From assembly GCF_000090795.2 (NCBI RefSeq), contig NW_003546391.1, forward strand, positions 72,934 through 136,933: 64,000 nt of DNA. Reading direction: 5' to 3'. Under the pieces are notes generated by a model. The model was not told the DNA's origin and made no database searches. It saw nothing but the letters and a program-made list of their open reading frames with translations. Source of the stretch: Amphimedon queenslandica. Taxonomy: Eukaryota; Porifera; Demospongiae; Haplosclerida; Niphatidae. A program made the position numbers and the translations under genes. Below, piece by piece: positions 22,444 through 33,063 of this stretch (positions are counted from its first letter, which is position 1; every line of letters begins with the position of its first letter).

Positions 22444-25400
22444 ATGTCGAACAAAATGTCAACCATTAGTCATGGAAGGCGTTCACCTTCACTCAATCAA
22501 AGTCATAGGCCAGTGGTATCAACACAATCACGTACTCCTCATAGACCTCCCATTACTACTGATTCAAGAACTATTGTAAACAGAGTGAGAGAGAAAGTAT
22601 CTCAACCTCCTTCATCACCATGCCTCTCCGATGCAAGGAAGAAACGACAAAATGAGAGACGAACTGATCCCAAATCTTCTCCTGTTCATTCTTATTCTGC
22701 CCCTCACTACAACTACTCCTCTTCCTCATCTTTTAGAACTCCTATCACTGGTACTAGCTCTCATAATATAGCTCACGATAAACGAAGCAGTCAATCTCTC
22801 AATACTCAAAGGGTCAATAGTGATGGCCGCTATCATCACCATCATGGGGCATTAGCTAATAGTGTGCTTCATAAAACGACGCCTCTCTGGAATGCAGAGA
22901 GAGAAACCTTGGTGGAAACAAACTACCTTTATCGTAGTCACCCGGCTCAACCCCATACTAGTTATACCTCCAGTTATACAGGTATTAGCTCACCTAGTCT
23001 GAAACCACGAACCAGCTCCATATCACAGACACAGTCTCAGACCTATGCCTCTTATTCACCTTCTTTTAATCACACCACAACCATTGCTCCTGCTATAGGA
23101 GACACTACTGGGGTAAGACACATTCATCGGGGTAGCCATTCAGTTGATAGTATTCCTGTGGCTGGAATAAGAACTTCACCTGAAAGTTCTGTATCTCCTC
23201 TGCCTCGGATACCAAAGAGGCCATCAATAGATCTCGTTTCGGCACAGCTGGACAGTAAAGTGTCCAGCAGGAAGATAGTGACAGTTCCATCATTGCTTAC
23301 ATCACATAGTGGACTCCTGGGTCTTTACAACTCTGGAAACACAGTAAGTAAAGGTGTACATTTTGGATTTTATTTTAATTTCATGCATAAAGAATGTGCT
23401 GAGAAAATGATTATTATTATTTTTATGTATATCTTCTTAAAGTGCTACATGAACTCGGTCCTTCAGTGTCTGAGTCACACCAGACAAATGACAGAGTTCT
23501 TTCTCTCGGGAGATGCAAAGGCAGAGGCTGCAGAAGCAACTAGAACCAAAGCAAGAAGGAGTTCACTCGTTAACGGTACATACCATTGATATATTCTTAT
23601 GATGAACTTCATGTGTTCCTCTCTTCTTGTAGCTTATACAGAATTCTTAGAGCAGATGTGGAAACCAAAAGATGATAAAGCAGTAACGCCTAACCATTTA
23701 CGCTCAGCAATGTCTTCCTTAATTCCAATGGTCAGGACTAGCGAGTAAGTATGGCTGATGAGTTAATATTTTTGATTGTCTGACAGACAACAAGATGCTC
23801 AAGAGTTCCTCCAGTTTTTACTGTGTTGTCTACACGAGGAGACAAATAAGCCAAAAAAGAGACTAGAGTCTTCAGAATCCTCATCATCGACTAACCTTAC
23901 GTAAATATACACATTATTACTATTATAGGTCTTATTATTATTATTATTTTTCCAATAGTCCTAGTGAATTGGCACGCTCATCTTGGAAGAGGAGTCTGAG
24001 CTATGACAACAGTTACCTCTCAGGTATAGCAGTATATACTGTCATCTCTTCCATTTTATATTCTCCTTGTTTTAGATCTCTTCATGGGTCAAGTTAGAAG
24101 TACACTAACTTGTACTACCTGTAGGAACACATCCTTGAGTTTTGAGTCGTTCTGGAGTCTTTCCTTACCATTACCCTCAAAATCAAAATCGTAAGTCATG
24201 GTTTACTTATGCAGGGATTTTGGCATTTAGTGCTCATGGAGCTATTTATTAGTGGGATTGTCAAGTTCTTCAAAAATTGGGCCAAAGCATTATTTGTCAA
24301 AAATGACTAGGAGAGAATTCTCCATTTTTATAATTTTTTTCTGATGCATATACACGTTCTTAAGTTGCATACAAAATTTAAGCTGATTCCAATCAAAATT
24401 AGATTTTTTTATAAATTTTTTAAGTTACTCAAAAATTGGGCCAAAGACCAAAGGCTATATATAGCCTTGGGTCCTTGGCCAAATTTCACCAAAAAAGGCT
24501 AGAAGAAAATTCTCCATTTTTATAATTTTTTTGATGCAGGTACATGTTCTTATGTTGTGTAGAAAGTTTGAGCTGATTCCAATCAAAATTGGATTTTTAA
24601 TAAATTTTAAAAGTTGCTCCAAATGCCATGTATTGTATATTGTAGTTCTTGTTGCTCGTGAAGCTCATACTGTTTATCACACTTAGCATGCTTTATGGGA
24701 ATCATTGCTATTATGTGTACATAATATCTGCATGTACACACAATTTTAGTCATGAAATAAATGTATGATTTATGATGTGTACATGTACATTACATAGGCA
24801 TTCAAGTTCCCTATTCATCACTATATCCGACTGTTTCCAGTTATACTCAGCAGAAGAGAGACTAGATAGTGATAATCAACCAGTCAGTGATTCATAAGAC
24901 TAACAGTTAAGTACACTGTGTATTGTAGGTATGTACCAAGTGTAAATCATCACAGCCAAGCACAAAGAAACTAGATATTCAGATATTTCCAAAAATTCTC
25001 ATATTACGTGAGTCATTATTAGCTGCTACCTTTGTATTTATTGTTTATTTTCAGATCTTAAAAGGTTCACGGTTCGAAATAGATATTGTACCAAACTGCC
25101 CTCTAATGTAAAAGTACCAACTACTGTCACTGTCGAGGAAATAGCAGTTGATAAAGGTGCGTCGTCATAAATCTGTTAATAATGTCACTATGTCATTTTT
25201 ACTATTATAGAATCTGTTAAATCGTTCAAATATGAATTGTATGGTATCATAAATCACTCCGGTACCATTTCATTCGGTCATTACAAAGCTGAATGCAAGC
25301 ACAGTGGAAAGTGGTACACCTTCAATGATAGAGTGTAAGGAATACCTCATTATGCCTGCAAGTCTTACTAGGTTTGTATTACTTTATTTTAGTGTGACAT

Positions 25401-25474
25401 CGTCTTCAGAGGCAATGATAACAAATCCCTCTGCATCTCCATATGTACTCTTTTATGAAAAAATCGATCGATAA
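22444..25474 (+). CDS. Ubiquitin-specific protease (USP2/USP21/USP8-like)
   Basis: Exon 1 (22444-23343, 300 codons) encodes a Ser/His/Pro-rich disordered leader and ends inside the Cys box: GLLGLYNSGNT, then intron, then CYMNSVLQCLSHT from 23443. Later exons give QQDAQEFLQFLLCCLHE, the zinc knuckle pairs TCTTCRN and VCTKCKSS, DCFQLYSAEERL, KILILHLKRF, the His box SGTISFGHYKAECKH and NDRVVTSSS. They end with VLFYEKIDR and TAA at 25472-25474. Catalytic Cys and His and the late Asn/Asp are all present, so the enzyme should be active in cleaving ubiquitin from proteins. The Cys box has Ser where most USPs have Leu (NSGNT against NLGNT). One intron (about 24193-24796) is swollen by palindromic repeats. 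The exact orthologue within the USP family is uncertain. Confidence 0.88.
24230..24625 (+). repeat. Palindromic tandem repeat, ~2 units (USP intron)
   Basis: Forward units in a plus-strand gene. The central dyad here is of the GGCTATATATAGCC type (about 24447-24460), flanked by GGGCCAAAG upstream and TTGGCCAAATTTC downstream, rather than the CCCTGTACTA version. Tracts shared with other copies include CTAGGAGAGAATTCTCC and GTTTGAGCTGATTCC. Confidence 0.8.
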
Positions 25475-25730
25475 ATTTTAATAGAAGTCTCCAGATACTT
25501 TGGATAGCACGTAACTATTGTTGCTGGTTCAACCGAAATTTTATTTTTTGTATCATTCCCTTTATCAGTGTATATTTATTGCTTCAATCAAGACTGGTAC
25601 TTGATCAGTCAATCAGCATTGTACTGTTTTGTGTTAATAATAATAATATTGAATAAGAAAATAGTTATGTAGATCTACGTGTAAAATGATGCTATGATTG
25701 GAAGTTGTGACAACTGGTTTTGACAACTCT

Positions 25731-25800
25731 TTCCTGGAACTATAAGCAGTAAATCATAATGAGTTGATTCCTTGAGTAGTTTATTTAATAGCTTATAAAA
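25731..25800 (+). promoter_or_regulatory. Promoter of aerolysin-like copy A: TTCCTGGAA and TATA box
   Basis: TATAAAA lies at 25794-25800, and a STAT/GAS-type TTCCTGGAA lies at 25731-25739. The same pair occurs before copy E (TTCCTGGAA 31440-31448, TATAAAA 31519-31525) at similar spacing. A start site about 30 bp after the TATA box falls near 25825, which puts the in-frame ATG at 25804 upstream of the transcript and supports 25858 as the start codon. Confidence 0.6.
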
Positions 25801-25857
25801 GAAATGCTACTTACTAAACTATTTTATTTCTTGAGCATAGTGCAAGGAGAAACAGTC

Positions 25858-26676
25858 ATGGCACGACAATGGATCCCCTCAGAGCCCTTTGATCAGAAAC
25901 CTGATTGGCTTGTTACTCTTGTGCAAAATACACCACGTTTTGGGCCACGGAGAATCTTTGGAGTTCGAAAGAGTGACCTTATAGAGTTTGAGAAGAAGGT
26001 TACAGTGCAGCTCACTAGGGAGTTTGAGGAGCCACAGGAAATTGGAAGAAGCCTCATTGATATCGACTGCAAAGAGTTTCGTAACAATGGAACTTCAACA
26101 GATCTCTACACAATAGAAACAGCAAAGACAAAAAAGGAGCAGAAAAGGAAGTCCTATAATCTCAATATTGGTAAAAGATTTGCTAGCAGTGGAGAGTTTG
26201 GGTTTAGTGTTGGTGCTGATTTCTTTAATATTGGTGGGATTGGAGTATCATCAAAGTTGAAACTAGCAAAAGAGAAGACAAAGGAAGTAAGCAGCAGTGA
26301 AGAGCATACCAGGACTCTCTCTAACGAATATGGCTTTGATGGTGGCATACCAGTCCCTCCAAAAACTTTTATCAAAGTGAATATCAAGACTTATGCTGTC
26401 TCATACAAAGCTGATGTTCATATATTAGTAAAGATGCCTGTTGATGCAATATTACAAGTATTGGCTCCAAGAGTAGAGACGTGTTCATGCGGTGGGAGCA
26501 GGATGATCTGGATAACTGCTCAAGATTACCTCAAAGCCTTTGTAGAAAGAGCTGATGAACCTAGATACGATCCAGATCACAGATTGCTAAGCTATGAAAC
26601 CAATACCACTCTACAATATCTTGGAGAGATAACAAAGGTGGAGGTTCATAAAGATGATGAACACAAAATGGAATAA
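25858..26676 (+). CDS. Aerolysin/ETX-MTX2-like protein, copy A
   Basis: Intronless frame of 272 residues from MARQW. The N-terminal 80 residues are specific to this cluster and end in the invariant IDIDCKEFRNNG. The next 120 residues have the ETX/MTX2 layout: alternating Ser/Thr/Lys strands, a Gly-rich amphipathic stretch (GEFGFSVGADFFNIGG) that would be the pore-hairpin insertion loop, a second polar strand, then VPPKTFIKVNIKTYAVSY, like the conserved VPP strand of the family. The C-terminus carries VLAPR, a CSCGG pair, WITAQDYLKAF and YLGEITKVE. Family knowledge: these proteins oligomerise into beta-barrel membrane pores. There is no signal peptide on the preferred start, so cytosolic storage or non-classical release is inferred. 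Family assignment rests on pattern, not a search. Confidence 0.62.
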   Translation: MARQWIPSEPFDQKPDWLVTLVQNTPRFGPRRIFGVRKSDLIEFEKKVTVQLTREFEEPQEIGRSLIDIDCKEFRNNGTSTDLYTIETAKTKKEQKRKSYNLNIGKRFASSGEFGFSVGADFFNIGGIGVSSKLKLAKEKTKEVSSSEEHTRTLSNEYGFDGGIPVPPKTFIKVNIKTYAVSYKADVHILVKMPVDAILQVLAPRVETCSCGGSRMIWITAQDYLKAFVERADEPRYDPDHRLLSYETNTTLQYLGEITKVEVHKDDEHKME

Positions 26677-27374
26677 TAATAACTTTAATGATTAATGCTG
26701 ATGATTGACATTATTATCCGTATTATTATTATTATTCTTATTAGTGACTATAATAAGTATTATAATTATTACTTTTAGTTTGAAGTTTCCTTACACATAA
26801 TGCTTTCATATTAAACCTACTGACTATACTGCTATCATGCACTATAGCTTAGTTTGTTAGTAGTCTAAGTCTAGTACACAATAGATTTGTATTGGTATAT
26901 CTAGTCAAACCTATTTATTCCCAAGGGCATAGGCAGGATTTTTGGAATGAAGAGGCAAACACCTTATAGGACCCAATAAAACTGTCTTGAGTATACAGAA
27001 GTGTCCTTATTTTATTAATACACAATTTAATTTGGACAGTATCTTTTAGAGTGTCCAAAATAGCAGGTTTGACTATGTGTTGTGATAATTCGCAAGTTTA
27101 TTCATACTACACACAGCAAATTCTCAGTGAAGCCTATACCGTCCACTTATTATGATTCTTGGAAAGAACACCCCCACTCTTGACACTCTAAAGTTTTGAT
27201 TTTAATTCAAACTCTACCTGGAACTACAAATCAAACCATTCATCATGATAGTTGATTCAACTCTCATTCTAAGCTTGTAGCCATGGAAATACTCATAGCT
27301 ATAAAAAGAGTGACCCTTGCTTACAAAGTTACAAGCCAGTAACTTTTGTAGTCAAAACACACTGGGAAGCTAGA
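26677..27374. other. Intergenic spacer and promoter of aerolysin-like copy B
   Basis: TATAAAA at 27300-27306, 69 bp before the ATG. An ACCTGGAACT element and CATTCTAAGCTTGTAGCCATGG upstream are matched before copy F (ACCTGGAATT, CATTCCAAGCTTGTAGCTATGG). No other gene is seen. Confidence 0.6.
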
Positions 27375-28220
27375 ATGGCTGGATTTTATAACGAGAACCC
27401 ATTTTGGATAAACAAGATAATCACTAGCAACCCTAACCGCTTTGGACCAAGAAGATTTGTAGGAGTTCGTAAGGCAGACCTGGAGGACTTCCTTGGTAAA
27501 CTGGTTCTCACACTAAAAAAGCCAGTTGAGGAGCCTACTGAGGTAGGAAGGAATGTTATTGATATCGATTCAAAAGAGTTTCGAAACAATGGGAGCGAAA
27601 CGGATAAATTCAGCCTAAAAACTCAAACAACAGATGAAGTTCAAGCAAAGAAGACATATCAGCTAAAAGTTGGAAAGAATACCACAATTGGGGGAGAAGC
27701 TGGCCTTGAAGTTGGTGCAAAGTTCTTTAATGTTGGTGGAGTTGGAATATCAGCTAAAGGAAGCGCCTCACGCACCAAAACTAAAGAAGAGGTAACTACA
27801 GAAGAGAGCACAAGGAGCCTCTCGCAGGTTTATGGGATTGATGGTAAAATGGATGTTCCTAAAAATAAATTTGTAAAAGTGAGAATAACGACATATGCTG
27901 TCTCCTACTCTGCAAAAGCTGAGTTAATTGCTGAGATGCCATATAATGCATACTTAGAAGTTCTTGCACCAAGAACAGATTGGAAAGGATTGTGGGGTCA
28001 GGCCTGTTGGTGCAATAAAACTTACATTACTGCACAAGATCTACTCCAAGCCTATACTGAAACACATAACCCAATCGTTCCTGACAGAAATACTGGAATA
28101 GCAAGGGTAGATTTTACATCCGAATTGCTGTATCTTGGGGAAGTTACAAAAATTGACAAGGAAAGTGAAGCTCCTATTTCAGAAGCACGTCCCCTTGAGG
28201 AGCCTAGAGACTTGAAATAA
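27375..28220 (+). CDS. Aerolysin/ETX-MTX2-like protein, copy B
   Basis: Intronless, 281 residues, start MAGFYNENPFW. It has the same order of segments as copy A: FGPRRFVGVRKADL, IDIDSKEFRNNG, polar strands (KTQTTDEVQAKKTYQL), the Gly-rich loop GEAGLEVGAKFFNVGG, SLSQVYGIDG, VRITTYAVSYSA, VLAPRTDW, TYITAQDLLQAY and YLGEVTKIDKE. It is closest to copy F in both coding and promoter sequence. It ends in an acidic Pro/Glu-rich tail. Pore-forming activity is inferred from fold resemblance only. Confidence 0.62.
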   Translation: MAGFYNENPFWINKIITSNPNRFGPRRFVGVRKADLEDFLGKLVLTLKKPVEEPTEVGRNVIDIDSKEFRNNGSETDKFSLKTQTTDEVQAKKTYQLKVGKNTTIGGEAGLEVGAKFFNVGGVGISAKGSASRTKTKEEVTTEESTRSLSQVYGIDGKMDVPKNKFVKVRITTYAVSYSAKAELIAEMPYNAYLEVLAPRTDWKGLWGQACWCNKTYITAQDLLQAYTETHNPIVPDRNTGIARVDFTSELLYLGEVTKIDKESEAPISEARPLEEPRDLK

Positions 28221-28454
28221 TCTTTGAATTTGTATCTGCTTAGAATTTTAATTTTTTAAATTTTTTGATTGTGTGTTAGACCCTTGAGATTTAAGTAACT
28301 ATTAAGTATTATTCTGCACTTGATTTAAGTGGGAGGAATGGCAAATCTATAGATTAGATCTAGGTGGGGCTAAATAAAAATTTATTGTTTGCGTGGGTGT
28401 TGATGCTATCTGATAAAAGGAGCTGAACTCCAGCAGGTATTCTAAGCAGAAAGG

Positions 28455-29264
28455 ATGTCAGTGCTAGCAGATCTTGTAGAGAAACCTGACTGGGTTGTTG
28501 ACTTCATTGTAGGCCGCAGACAACGCTTTGGTAGGCGAGATATAATTGGAGTACGTAAAAAAGAACTTCGTGAATTCGTGAGTAAACTCTCTATACACCT
28601 TACCAAAGCAGTTGAATCACCAGAAGAACGAGGAAGAAATCTCATTGATATACAGTCTAAAGAGTTCCGAAATAATGGCACACATCCAGACGTGTATGTG
28701 CTCAAATCAGAAAAGAAAAGCAAGATACAAAAAAGGAAATCATATCAGCTTAGCATTGGGAAAAAGTTTTCTATTGGTGGCCAAATAGGCTTCAACGTTG
28801 GTCCTGATTTCTTCATGGTTGGGGGAGGTGGAGTGGGAGCTAAAATAGGAGCTTCTTATGAAAAAACCACAACTAAAACAGGCCGTAGTGAGCAGAGGAG
28901 GACCCTCTCTCAAGAGTATGGGATTGATGGAGATGTGCCCGTCCCCCCAAAAACTTATGTCAAATTGAAGATTAAGACATATGCTGTCTCTTATTCAGCT
29001 CAAGTATATGTCAATGTATCAATGCCACTAGATGCGTCTCTAGAGGTAATAGCTCCAAGAAAAGGACTCCTTAAATCTTTCAACTGCAATAGGTCAGTCT
29101 GGATAACAGGAGAAGATTTCCTCAAACTCTACACTGGTGAAAGAACAAATCCTCAATGCAACCAGCTCCGAAACACAGCAAGCTATGATCTTGTCACGAC
29201 TCTACAATATCTTGGTGAGGTTACTAAAATTGACAAAGAAGATGAAGAGCCAATAATTGACTGA
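28455..29264 (+). CDS. Aerolysin/ETX-MTX2-like protein, copy C
   Basis: Intronless, 269 residues, start MSVLADLVEKPDW. The most divergent copy: the acidic core motif is IDIQSKEFRNNG, the Gly-rich loop is GQIGFNVGPDFFMVGGGGVG, and the VPPKTYVKLKIKTYAVSY strand is kept. WITGEDFLKLYTGE replaces the WITAQDYL motif. A weaker TATA-like TGATAAAAG is at 28411-28419, 36 bp before the ATG. No signal peptide is visible. Confidence 0.62.
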   Translation: MSVLADLVEKPDWVVDFIVGRRQRFGRRDIIGVRKKELREFVSKLSIHLTKAVESPEERGRNLIDIQSKEFRNNGTHPDVYVLKSEKKSKIQKRKSYQLSIGKKFSIGGQIGFNVGPDFFMVGGGGVGAKIGASYEKTTTKTGRSEQRRTLSQEYGIDGDVPVPPKTYVKLKIKTYAVSYSAQVYVNVSMPLDASLEVIAPRKGLLKSFNCNRSVWITGEDFLKLYTGERTNPQCNQLRNTASYDLVTTLQYLGEVTKIDKEDEEPIID

Positions 29265-29496
29265 AGATAAACTATAGATACCAACATAATTGTTAAAATA
29301 ATGTATTTAAAAGCAGACTATAATAGAAGAGACTTTTTTAAATTTAAGAATATTATATTACATAAACTTGTTTACTTTTTGTTAGAGTTTCTTAAGCTGT
29401 TCCAAGAAATATCCCATTTCTTTTACATATCTCTAATCATGAATAACAATTAAGGATGCCATGATAGTAGCTACACTTGGTTTCAAGTTACACTGC

Positions 29497-29506
29497 TATA
29501 TAAAAG
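29497..29506 (+). promoter_or_regulatory. TATA box of aerolysin-like copy D
   Basis: TATATAAAAG, 45 bp before the ATG at 29552. It matches the position of TATA elements before the sibling genes. Confidence 0.6.
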
Positions 29507-29551
29507 AGGGCTACAACAACAAGCTAACTACTGGCTAACACTTTCGAAGAA

Positions 29552-30409
29552 ATGGCAGCTCAAAATAGATACAATGTACAAAGTGTTCAAAATGAATTAA
29601 ACAGGGCAGTAGCTGGAGCATATTCTGAGAAGCCATACTGGCTGGCAGCTCTACTCCGCCAAAATGAAGATTTCTTTGGAGCTAGAAATTTGATTGGAGT
29701 TCGTAAAAGTGATTTAGACACCTTTGTAAGCAAACTTATTATTACATTGCGAGAATCTGTTCCTGACCCAGTGGAGTGTGGTAGGAATGTGATCGATATT
29801 GATTCCAAAGAGTTCCGAAACAATGGGAGCGAAATGGATACATTCAAATTGAAGACACAAACAACAGATGAGATTGAAACAAAGAAGACATATCAGCTAA
29901 GCGTTGGGAAGAACATCACGGTTGGGGGAGAAGCTGGCCTTGAAGTTGGTGCAAAGTTCTTCAATGTTGGTGGAGTTGGTGTATCAGCTAAAGGAAGCGC
30001 CTCACGTGCTAAAAATAAAGAAGAGGTAGCTGCAGAAGAGACCACAAGGAGCCTCTCACAGGTTTATGGATTTGATGGAGACTTGCAAGTTCCTCCTAAA
30101 ACTTTTGTTAAAGTGAGAATAACAACATATGCTGTCTCCTACTCTGCTAAGGTTCAGCTGCTAGCAGAAATGCCTGAAGATGCAACACTAGAGGTCTTAG
30201 CTCCACGAACAGGGTTTTTCAATTGCTGCCGTAATAGAAAAGTTTACATTACAGCAGAAGATTTTTTAAGAGTATACACCGAAACAAGTGCAAACCCTCG
30301 CTTTGAACGTGGACTTGTGAAAGTGGACTTTGCTGCAGACTTGCGTTACCTTGGAGAAGTTACAAAAGTAGACAAGGAACGAGAAGAAGCCATTGTAGAA
30401 GAGGACTAA
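29552..30409 (+). CDS. Aerolysin/ETX-MTX2-like protein, copy D
   Basis: Intronless, 285 residues. It has a longer N-terminus than its siblings (MAAQNRYNVQSVQNELNRAV) before the shared EKPYWLAALL segment. Core motifs are IDIDSKEFRNNG, GEAGLEVGAKFFNVGGVG, SLSQVYGFDG, VPPKTFVKVRITTYAVSYSA, VLAPRTGF, a CC pair, VYITAEDFLRVYTE and YLGEVTKVDKE. The middle third is very close to copy B, while the ends differ, which suggests gene conversion or selection on the central strand region. Confidence 0.62.
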   Translation: MAAQNRYNVQSVQNELNRAVAGAYSEKPYWLAALLRQNEDFFGARNLIGVRKSDLDTFVSKLIITLRESVPDPVECGRNVIDIDSKEFRNNGSEMDTFKLKTQTTDEIETKKTYQLSVGKNITVGGEAGLEVGAKFFNVGGVGVSAKGSASRAKNKEEVAAEETTRSLSQVYGFDGDLQVPPKTFVKVRITTYAVSYSAKVQLLAEMPEDATLEVLAPRTGFFNCCRNRKVYITAEDFLRVYTETSANPRFERGLVKVDFAADLRYLGEVTKVDKEREEAIVEED

Positions 30410-30719
30410 AAACTTTTGCTAGGCCCGCTTCACATAGTTGAAAATATAACTATTATAGATAGTACATATATACATTGATTATTTTGATCTACATTTCTTA
30501 GTTATTTTTTTAAAAACATTAGTAACAATTATTATACTATTGTGAGTATTAAATTACATTGGGGTGGACTGGTTGCACATAATAAATATTCTCAAAGCAG
30601 GCAATTGGAGGTCACTTTGTAATTTTTGTTCCAATTTTAATTTATTATTTAAGAATTATCATGTGGTACATATATTATGTTCCATTAGTATAATGTACAT
30701 TGTTACGCATCAAGTATTT

Positions 30720-31320
30720 TCTATTTAGCAAGAATAGAATTTTTATACACTTTCTGATACATTTTGTAGAAAGTTTGAGCTCAGATGATTCCAATATCTT
30801 GGCTTTAAGAAAATTTTTCATTTTAATAATTTTTCATGTGTTCTTATGTCATGTAGAAAGTTAATTACAATCATAAATTTTTAAAGTTACTCAAAAATTG
30901 GGCCAAAGTCCACTAGTGCTTTGGTTGAATTTCATCACAAATGAATACAAGAGAATTCTTCATTTTTATAATTTGTGACCATAATTGACAAAAGGTACCT
31001 TATGGCGGATTTTTAAATTCATCATTATAATGAAAAATATCAACCTGTGAGTGCTCTGTTAGTCAAAAATTGTTTCTAAAAGTTACATAATAACTTTTTG
31101 CATCCTCTGGAGTACTGAGTTTTATGTTAAATGGAGTTCAGGAAGGTGGAATTGTTAGGCTATAAAGACCAATTTTCCTATCCGCCATAAGGTACCTTTT
31201 GTCAATTATGGTCACATTTTTTCTGATACATATACATGTACTTATGCTGTATAGAAGTTTGAGCTGATTCTGATTAGCATTAAAATTTTTTTGAAGTTGC
31301 TCCAAATAGCATGTACTTTT
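30720..31320 (+). repeat. Palindromic tandem repeat interrupted by a TIR element (intergenic)
   Basis: Diverged forward units: AGAAAGTTTGAGCTCAGATGATTCC, TCAAAAATTGGGCCAAAGTCC, GAGAATTCTTCATTTTTATAATTT. The last unit is split by the 241-bp inverted-repeat element at 30975-31215 and resumes with TTTCTGATACATATACATG. Confidence 0.78.
30975..31215. mobile_element. 241-bp MITE-like element with perfect 36-bp terminal inverted repeats
   Basis: The left terminus 30975-31010 begins GTGACCATAATTGACAAAAG, and its exact reverse complement ends at 31215 (31180-31215). No coding capacity. ATTT flanks both sides (30971-30974 and 31216-31219). Removing the element and one ATTT restores the TTTTATAATTTTTTCTGAT track of the host repeat, so ATTT is probably a 4-bp target-site duplication. 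A transposase source is not visible here. Confidence 0.8.
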
Positions 31321-31580
31321 ATTGTAGTTCTTGTTGCTATTACTGTATCATTGTAGTTGCTCAGACTTCAGATATAAATTATCAATGTACATTTAAAACC
31401 ATGTTTTCAAAAGTTATGACAGCTGGTTTTTACAGCTCTTTCCTGGAATTAGAGTTGTAACCAAGGAAACCTAAGGAGTTAATTATTTCCTTGAATAGTT
31501 TATTCAATACCAGTAGCTTATAAAACAAATACTGCTACTGAAACAATTAGTTTATGCACATAGTTCAAAAAGAAACAGCC

Positions 31581-32399
31581 ATGGCACGACAATGGATCCC
31601 ACCAGAGCCTTTTGATCAGAAACCTAATTGGCTTGTTACTCTTGTGAATGGCATACCACGTTTTGGGCAAAGAAAAGTCATTGGAGCTCGAAAGAGTGAC
31701 CTTATAGAATTTTAGAAGAAGGTTACAGTGCAGCTCACTGAAGAGATTGGTGAGCCAAAGGAAATTGGAAAAAACCTCATTGATATTGAGTGCAAAGAGT
31801 TTCGTAACAATGGAACTTCAACAGATCTCTACACAATAGAAACAGCAAAGACAAAAAAAGAGCAGAAAAGGAAATCCTATAATCTCAATATTGGTAAAAG
31901 ATTTGCTAAGAGTGGAGAGTTTGGGTTTAGTGTTGGTGCTGATTTCTTTAATATTGGTGGGATTGGAGTATCATCAAAGTTGAAAGTAGAAAAAGAGAAG
32001 ACAAAGGAAGTAAGCAGCAGTGAAGAGCATACCAGGACTCTATCTAAAGAATATGGCTTTGATGGTGGCATACCAGTCCCTCCAAAAACCTTTATCAAAG
32101 TGAAGATCAAGACTTATGCTGTCTCATACAAAGCTGATGTTCACATATCAGTAAAGATGCCCATGGATGCAAAGCTGCAAGTATTGGCTCCAAGGGTAGA
32201 CTTGTGTTCTTGTGGTGGAAGCAGGATGATCTGGATAACTGCTCAAGATTACCTCAAAGCCTTTATGGAAAGAGCTGATGATCCTCAGCATGACGTAGAT
32301 CACAGATTGCTAAGCTATAAAACCGACACCACTCTGCAATATCTTGGAGAGATAACAAAGGTGGAGGTTCATAAAGAATACGAACACAATATCGAATAA
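31581..32399 (+). pseudogene. Aerolysin/ETX-MTX2-like copy E, interrupted by a premature stop
   Basis: Same length as copy A (819 nt) and very similar to it throughout, including the upstream TATA box (31519-31525) and TTCCTGGAA. Codon 45 is TAG at 31713-31715, where copy A has a Glu codon; the rest of the frame to 32397 is intact. There is no frameshift. A downstream in-frame ATG giving a full domain is not evident. It is most likely a young pseudogene, a polymorphic null allele, or a sequencing error. Readthrough cannot be excluded. Confidence 0.75.
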
Positions 32400-32569
32400 T
32401 TGATTTAATAAACAATTAAGTTTATTAAAAGTTTTTTTTGCAAAAGTTTTGCATAGTAGATACTGCAGCCATGGCATACACTAGTACACAACTAAACAAT
32501 GAAAAGTTACACTTCCGATTGTTCAGTTCTTTGCATTAGTAATTGTTCTCAGTAAAATTGTATAATCAT

Positions 32570-32940
32570 CCCACTTATTATCATTAAAGGTTTCAATAAT
32601 TCAGTCATTTCGGTGTCTTGCTTGAGTATAACTGTTCTTGGCATCCCACTTGTTATCGTAAGGTTCCAATAGTTTGGTTCCTTGAATGAGTAACCATTCT
32701 TGGTGTTCCACTTGTTATCATAAGGTTTCTATAGGTTTCTATAGTTTCTATAGTTTCTACAGTTTTCTATAGGTTTCTATAGTTTCTATAGTTTTCTATA
32801 GGTTTCTATAGTTTCTATATATTTCTATAGTGTCTATAGGTTTCTAGAGTTTTCTATAGTTTCTATAGGTTTCTATAGTAGCCGCTCTTGGCATCCGGCA
32901 TCCCACTTGTTATCGTAAGGTTGCTTTCTTGGAATGAGTC
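32570..32940 (+). repeat. Tandem repeats between aerolysin-like copies E and F
   Basis: A motif CATCCCACTTGTTATCGTAAGG occurs at about 32566, 32643 and 32898, with a variant at 32705 (GTTCCACTTGTTATCATAAGG), spaced by roughly 65-75 bp where not interrupted. The third interval is expanded by a run of TTTCTATAG-type units of 9-14 bp (about 32726-32880). This is a repeat within a repeat, probably slippage-generated. Confidence 0.8.
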
Positions 32941-33063
32941 CCTATTCTTTTGGTTAGACTATACCTGGAATTAGAAACCAAACCACTCCTTTGGCACAAA
33001 ATGTTATTCCAGACTCTCATTCCAAGCTTGTAGCTATGGCAATACATCAAGTTTTTGGATAGC

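Noticed and set aside
25804-25857. N-terminal extension of aerolysin-like copy A resembling a signal peptide
   Set aside because: The ATG at 25804 lies four bases after the TATA box and so upstream of the expected transcript. Copy E lacks an equivalent leader.
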